Assembly: GCA_029065825.1 (NCBI GenBank)
Contig: JAIEHQ010000187.1
Coordinates: 1-8,766, forward strand
DNA: 8,766 nucleotides
From: Alistipes sp.
GTDB lineage: Bacteria > Bacteroidota > Bacteroidia > Bacteroidales > Rikenellaceae
Direction: 5' to 3'
In this document: in pieces, positions 6,527-8,766 of the stretch
Position numbering within the stretch: the first letter of the stretch is position 1
How the letters are laid out: each line of letters opens with the position of its first letter
Made by a program: the position numbers and the translations under genes
The notes under the pieces: generated by a model
What the model saw: only the letters and a program-made list of their open reading frames with translations
Databases searched by the model: none
What the model was told of the DNA's origin: nothing

Positions 6527-8766
6527 CTATTCCTGTGACGTCGTTTCCGGAGCCTCCGCACCCGCTTCGACCGGCACGGCCACCTCCTCCTCGGCGGCAG
6601 GCACCGCGATGACCGAAGCGATGGCATCGCCCTCGCGCAGGTTGATGATCCGAACGCCCTGCGTCGCACGGCCCGCCACACGGATCTGCTCCACGGCCGT
6701 GCGGATCGTCAGACCCGAACGGTTGATGATCATCAGATCGTTCCGGTCGGTCACGGCCTGGATCGAGATCAGCTTGCCGGTCTTTTCGGTCACGTTGATC
6801 GTCTTCACGCCCTTGCCGCCGCGGTTCGTCACGCGATACTCCTCCAGATCGGTACGCTTGCCGTAGCCGTTCTCACTGAGCACCAGCACATCCTGCGTGC
6901 TGTCGGGTTCGATGCAGATCATGCCGACCACCTCGTCGCCCTCTTCGAGCGATATGCCGCGCACGCCCGCACCGACGCGTCCGATCGGACGCACCGTATT
7001 CTCGTTGAAGCGGATCGCCTTGCCGTCGCGGGCGGCGATCATGACCTCGGCATTGCCGCTGGTCAGCTTCGCCTCGATCAGCTGGTCGCCCTCGCGGATC
7101 ACGATCGCGTTCACGCCGTTCTGACGGGGACGCGAATAGGCCTCCAGACGGGTTTTCTTGATCGTGCCGTCCTTGGTGCACATGATGATGTAGTTGTTAT
7201 CGACGTACTCGGCATCGTTCAGGCGCTTGACGTTGATGTAGGCGCGCACCTTGTCGTCCGGTTCGATCTGGATGACATTCTGGATGGCGCGTCCTTTCGA
7301 CGAGCGGGTTCCCTCGGGAATCTCATAGACCTTGAGCCAGTAGCAGCGGCCCTTCTCGGTAAAGAAGAGCATCGTGTTGTGCATCGTGGCCATGTAGATA
7401 TGCTCGATGAAATCCTCGTCGCGCGTGGCGCTTCCCTTGGCACCTACGCCGCCCCGGTTCTGGGTGCGGTATTCGGCCAGCGGCGTGCGCTTGATGTAGC
7501 CCAGGTGCGAGATGGTGATGACCATCTCCTCGTCGGCATAGAAATCCTCGGGATTGAACTCCTCCGAAGAGTAGATGATCTCCGAGCGGCGCTCGTCGCC
7601 GTATTTCTCCTTGATCTCGAGCAGTTCGTCCCTGATGACCTTCATCTGCAGCTCCCGGCTGCCCAGCACGTCCTTGAAATAGGCGATCTGCGCCTCCAGC
7701 TCGTTGCGCTCGGCCACGAGTTTCTCGTACTCCAGACCGGTCAGGGCGCGCAGACGCATCTCGATGATCGCCGAAGCCTGCGCGTCGCTCAGACCGAAGC
7801 GCTCGGTCATCGCCTGCTTCGCCAGGTCCGGTGTCTTGGCCCCGCGGATGATGCGGATGATCTCGTCGATGTTGTCCTGGGCGATGAGCAGACCCAGCAC
7901 GATGTGGAGCCGCTTCTCCGCCTTGGCCAGGTCGAAGCGCGTGCGGCGCACGATCACGTCGTGGCGATGCTCGACGAAATGACGCACCAGGTCGCGCAGG
8001 TTGAGCAGCATCGGCCGGCCGTTTACCAGCGCGATGTTGTTCACGGCGAACGAGGTCTGCAGCGGGGTGTTCTTGTAGAGCGTGTTGAGCACCACGCTCG
8101 CCACGGCATCGTGCTTGAGGATGACGATGATGCGCATACCGTTGCGGTCCGACTCGTCGTTGATGTAGGAGATGCCCTCGATCTTCTTCTCGTTGATCAT
8201 GTCGGCGATCTTCTTGATCATCTCCGCCTTGTTGATCATGTAGGGGATCTCCGTGATGACGATGCACTCGCGGCCGCTCGCCGTATGTTCGATCTCGGTG
8301 CGGGCACGCATGACCACGCGGCCCCGGCCCGTCAGCAGCGCCTCGCGCACCCCTTCGTAGCCGTAGATGATACCGCCCGTCGGGAAGTCGGGGCCCTTGA
8401 CGTATTTGAGCAGCTCCTCGCACTCGATCTCCGGATTATCGACATAGGCGCAGCACGCATCGACGACCTCTCCCAGATTGTGGGGGGCCATGTTGGTGGC
8501 CATACCGACGGCGATACCGCTCGCGCCGTTTACCAGCAGCAGCGGGATCTTGGTCGGAAGCACCGTCGGCTCCTGGATCGTATCGTCGAAGTTGAGCGTC
8601 CAGTCGATCGTCTCCTTGTCGATATCGGCCATTACCTCGTCGGTGATCTTCTGCATGCGGGCCTCCGTATAACGCATCGCCGCAGGCGAGTCGCCGTCCA
8701 TCGAACCGAAGTTACCCTGTCCCTCGACCAGCGGATAGCGCATCGACCAATCCTGGGCCATGCGCA
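6527..8766 (-). CDS. gyrA: DNA gyrase subunit A, 5'-truncated by the window edge
   Basis: Breakage-reunion and DNA-wrapping subunit of gyrase (A2B2), which introduces negative supercoils with GyrB. The frame is open through the right edge; VR/LR-MAQDWSMRYPLVEG corresponds to the E. coli sequence around Met92, so about 90 N-terminal residues are missing. Numbering from that Met, the catalytic Tyr is Tyr31 in MRYTEAR (codon 8669-8671; E. coli Tyr122), just after GQGNFGSMDGDS. IPLLLVNGASGIAVGMATN (72-90) and PDFPTGG (124-130) are typical of type IIA topoisomerases. The tower and coiled-coil part runs to about residue 395. The beta-pinwheel C-terminal domain has repeated blades, with GyrA-box-like QNRGGVG (434-440) and TNRGGKG (645-651), and ends in an acidic, Arg/Lys-free tail. 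ParC is the alternative, but the full-length wrapping domain, about 835 residues in total, favours GyrA. The main quinolone-resistance residues (E. coli Ser83, Asp87) lie just outside, so resistance cannot be judged. The stop is TAG at 6527. Confidence 0.94.
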   Translation of the reverse strand, partial: RMAQDWSMRYPLVEGQGNFGSMDGDSPAAMRYTEARMQKITDEVMADIDKETIDWTLNFDDTIQEPTVLPTKIPLLLVNGASGIAVGMATNMAPHNLGEVVDACCAYVDNPEIECEELLKYVKGPDFPTGGIIYGYEGVREALLTGRGRVVMRARTEIEHTASGRECIVITEIPYMINKAEMIKKIADMINEKKIEGISYINDESDRNGMRIIVILKHDAVASVVLNTLYKNTPLQTSFAVNNIALVNGRPMLLNLRDLVRHFVEHRHDVIVRRTRFDLAKAEKRLHIVLGLLIAQDNIDEIIRIIRGAKTPDLAKQAMTERFGLSDAQASAIIEMRLRALTGLEYEKLVAERNELEAQIAYFKDVLGSRELQMKVIRDELLEIKEKYGDERRSEIIYSSEEFNPEDFYADEEMVITISHLGYIKRTPLAEYRTQNRGGVGAKGSATRDEDFIEHIYMATMHNTMLFFTEKGRCYWLKVYEIPEGTRSSKGRAIQNVIQIEPDDKVRAYINVKRLNDAEYVDNNYIIMCTKDGTIKKTRLEAYSRPRQNGVNAIVIREGDQLIEAKLTSGNAEVMIAARDGKAIRFNENTVRPIGRVGAGVRGISLEEGDEVVGMICIEPDSTQDVLVLSENGYGKRTDLEEYRVTNRGGKGVKTINVTEKTGKLISIQAVTDRNDLMIINRSGLTIRTAVEQIRVAGRATQGVRIINLREGDAIASVIAVPAAEEEVAVPVEAGAEAPETTSQE

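Noticed and set aside
7323..8423. Open frame (366 codons) in another minus-strand frame of gyrA, and similar frames in glmS and feoAB
   Set aside because: These are shifted frames of real genes with Arg/His/Pro-rich translations, a known by-product of GC-rich codon use.
6527..8766. Assignment of the gyrase-like gene as parC
   Set aside because: The C-terminal wrapping domain is full length with GyrA-box-like motifs and an acidic tail, and the total length fits GyrA. ParC domains are usually shorter and more degenerate.
8700..8766. Fluoroquinolone-resistance reading of gyrA
   Set aside because: The positions matching E. coli Ser83 and Asp87 fall just beyond the window edge, so no claim is possible.

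Overview
The window reads as ordinary chromosomal DNA of a GC-rich member of the Bacteroidales. My best guess is Alistipes or a close relative in the Rikenellaceae. The guess rests on four things: a fused FeoA-FeoB transporter, a small Hc1-type histone H1-like protein, TAnnTTTG-type promoter boxes in the AT-rich intergenic gap, and strong GC at third codon positions. The genus is inference from memory of these families, since no search could be run.

Layout from left to right. glmS (glucosamine-6-phosphate synthase, +) is cut at its 5' end by the window edge. It converges on a 57-residue Hc1/histone H1-like gene (-), and the two share one bidirectional terminator. A 180-nt AT-rich gap with a putative -7 box on each strand separates the Hc1 gene from the divergent ferrous-iron operon (+). 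That operon holds a feoA-feoB fusion and, 25 nt later, a 47-residue FeoB-associated Cys-rich membrane protein. The operon converges on a minus-strand pair across a 308-nt spacer with two terminator hairpins. The pair, in its own direction of transcription, is gyrA (5' end cut by the right window edge) followed 35 nt later by an exported TPR-repeat protein of unknown function.

Functionally these are housekeeping units: amino-sugar synthesis for the cell envelope (GlmS), nucleoid protein (Hc1-like), Fe(II) uptake (FeoAB plus its Cys-rich partner), DNA supercoiling (GyrA), and a periplasmic TPR protein. I see no insertion sequences, tRNA/rRNA genes, CRISPR arrays, prophage genes or defence genes, and no sign of horizontal transfer. 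I do not find a previously undescribed system. The points most worth following up are the uncharacterised TPR protein linked to gyrA, the paired non-canonical GyrA-box motifs, and the two very small genes that length-based gene finders can miss.
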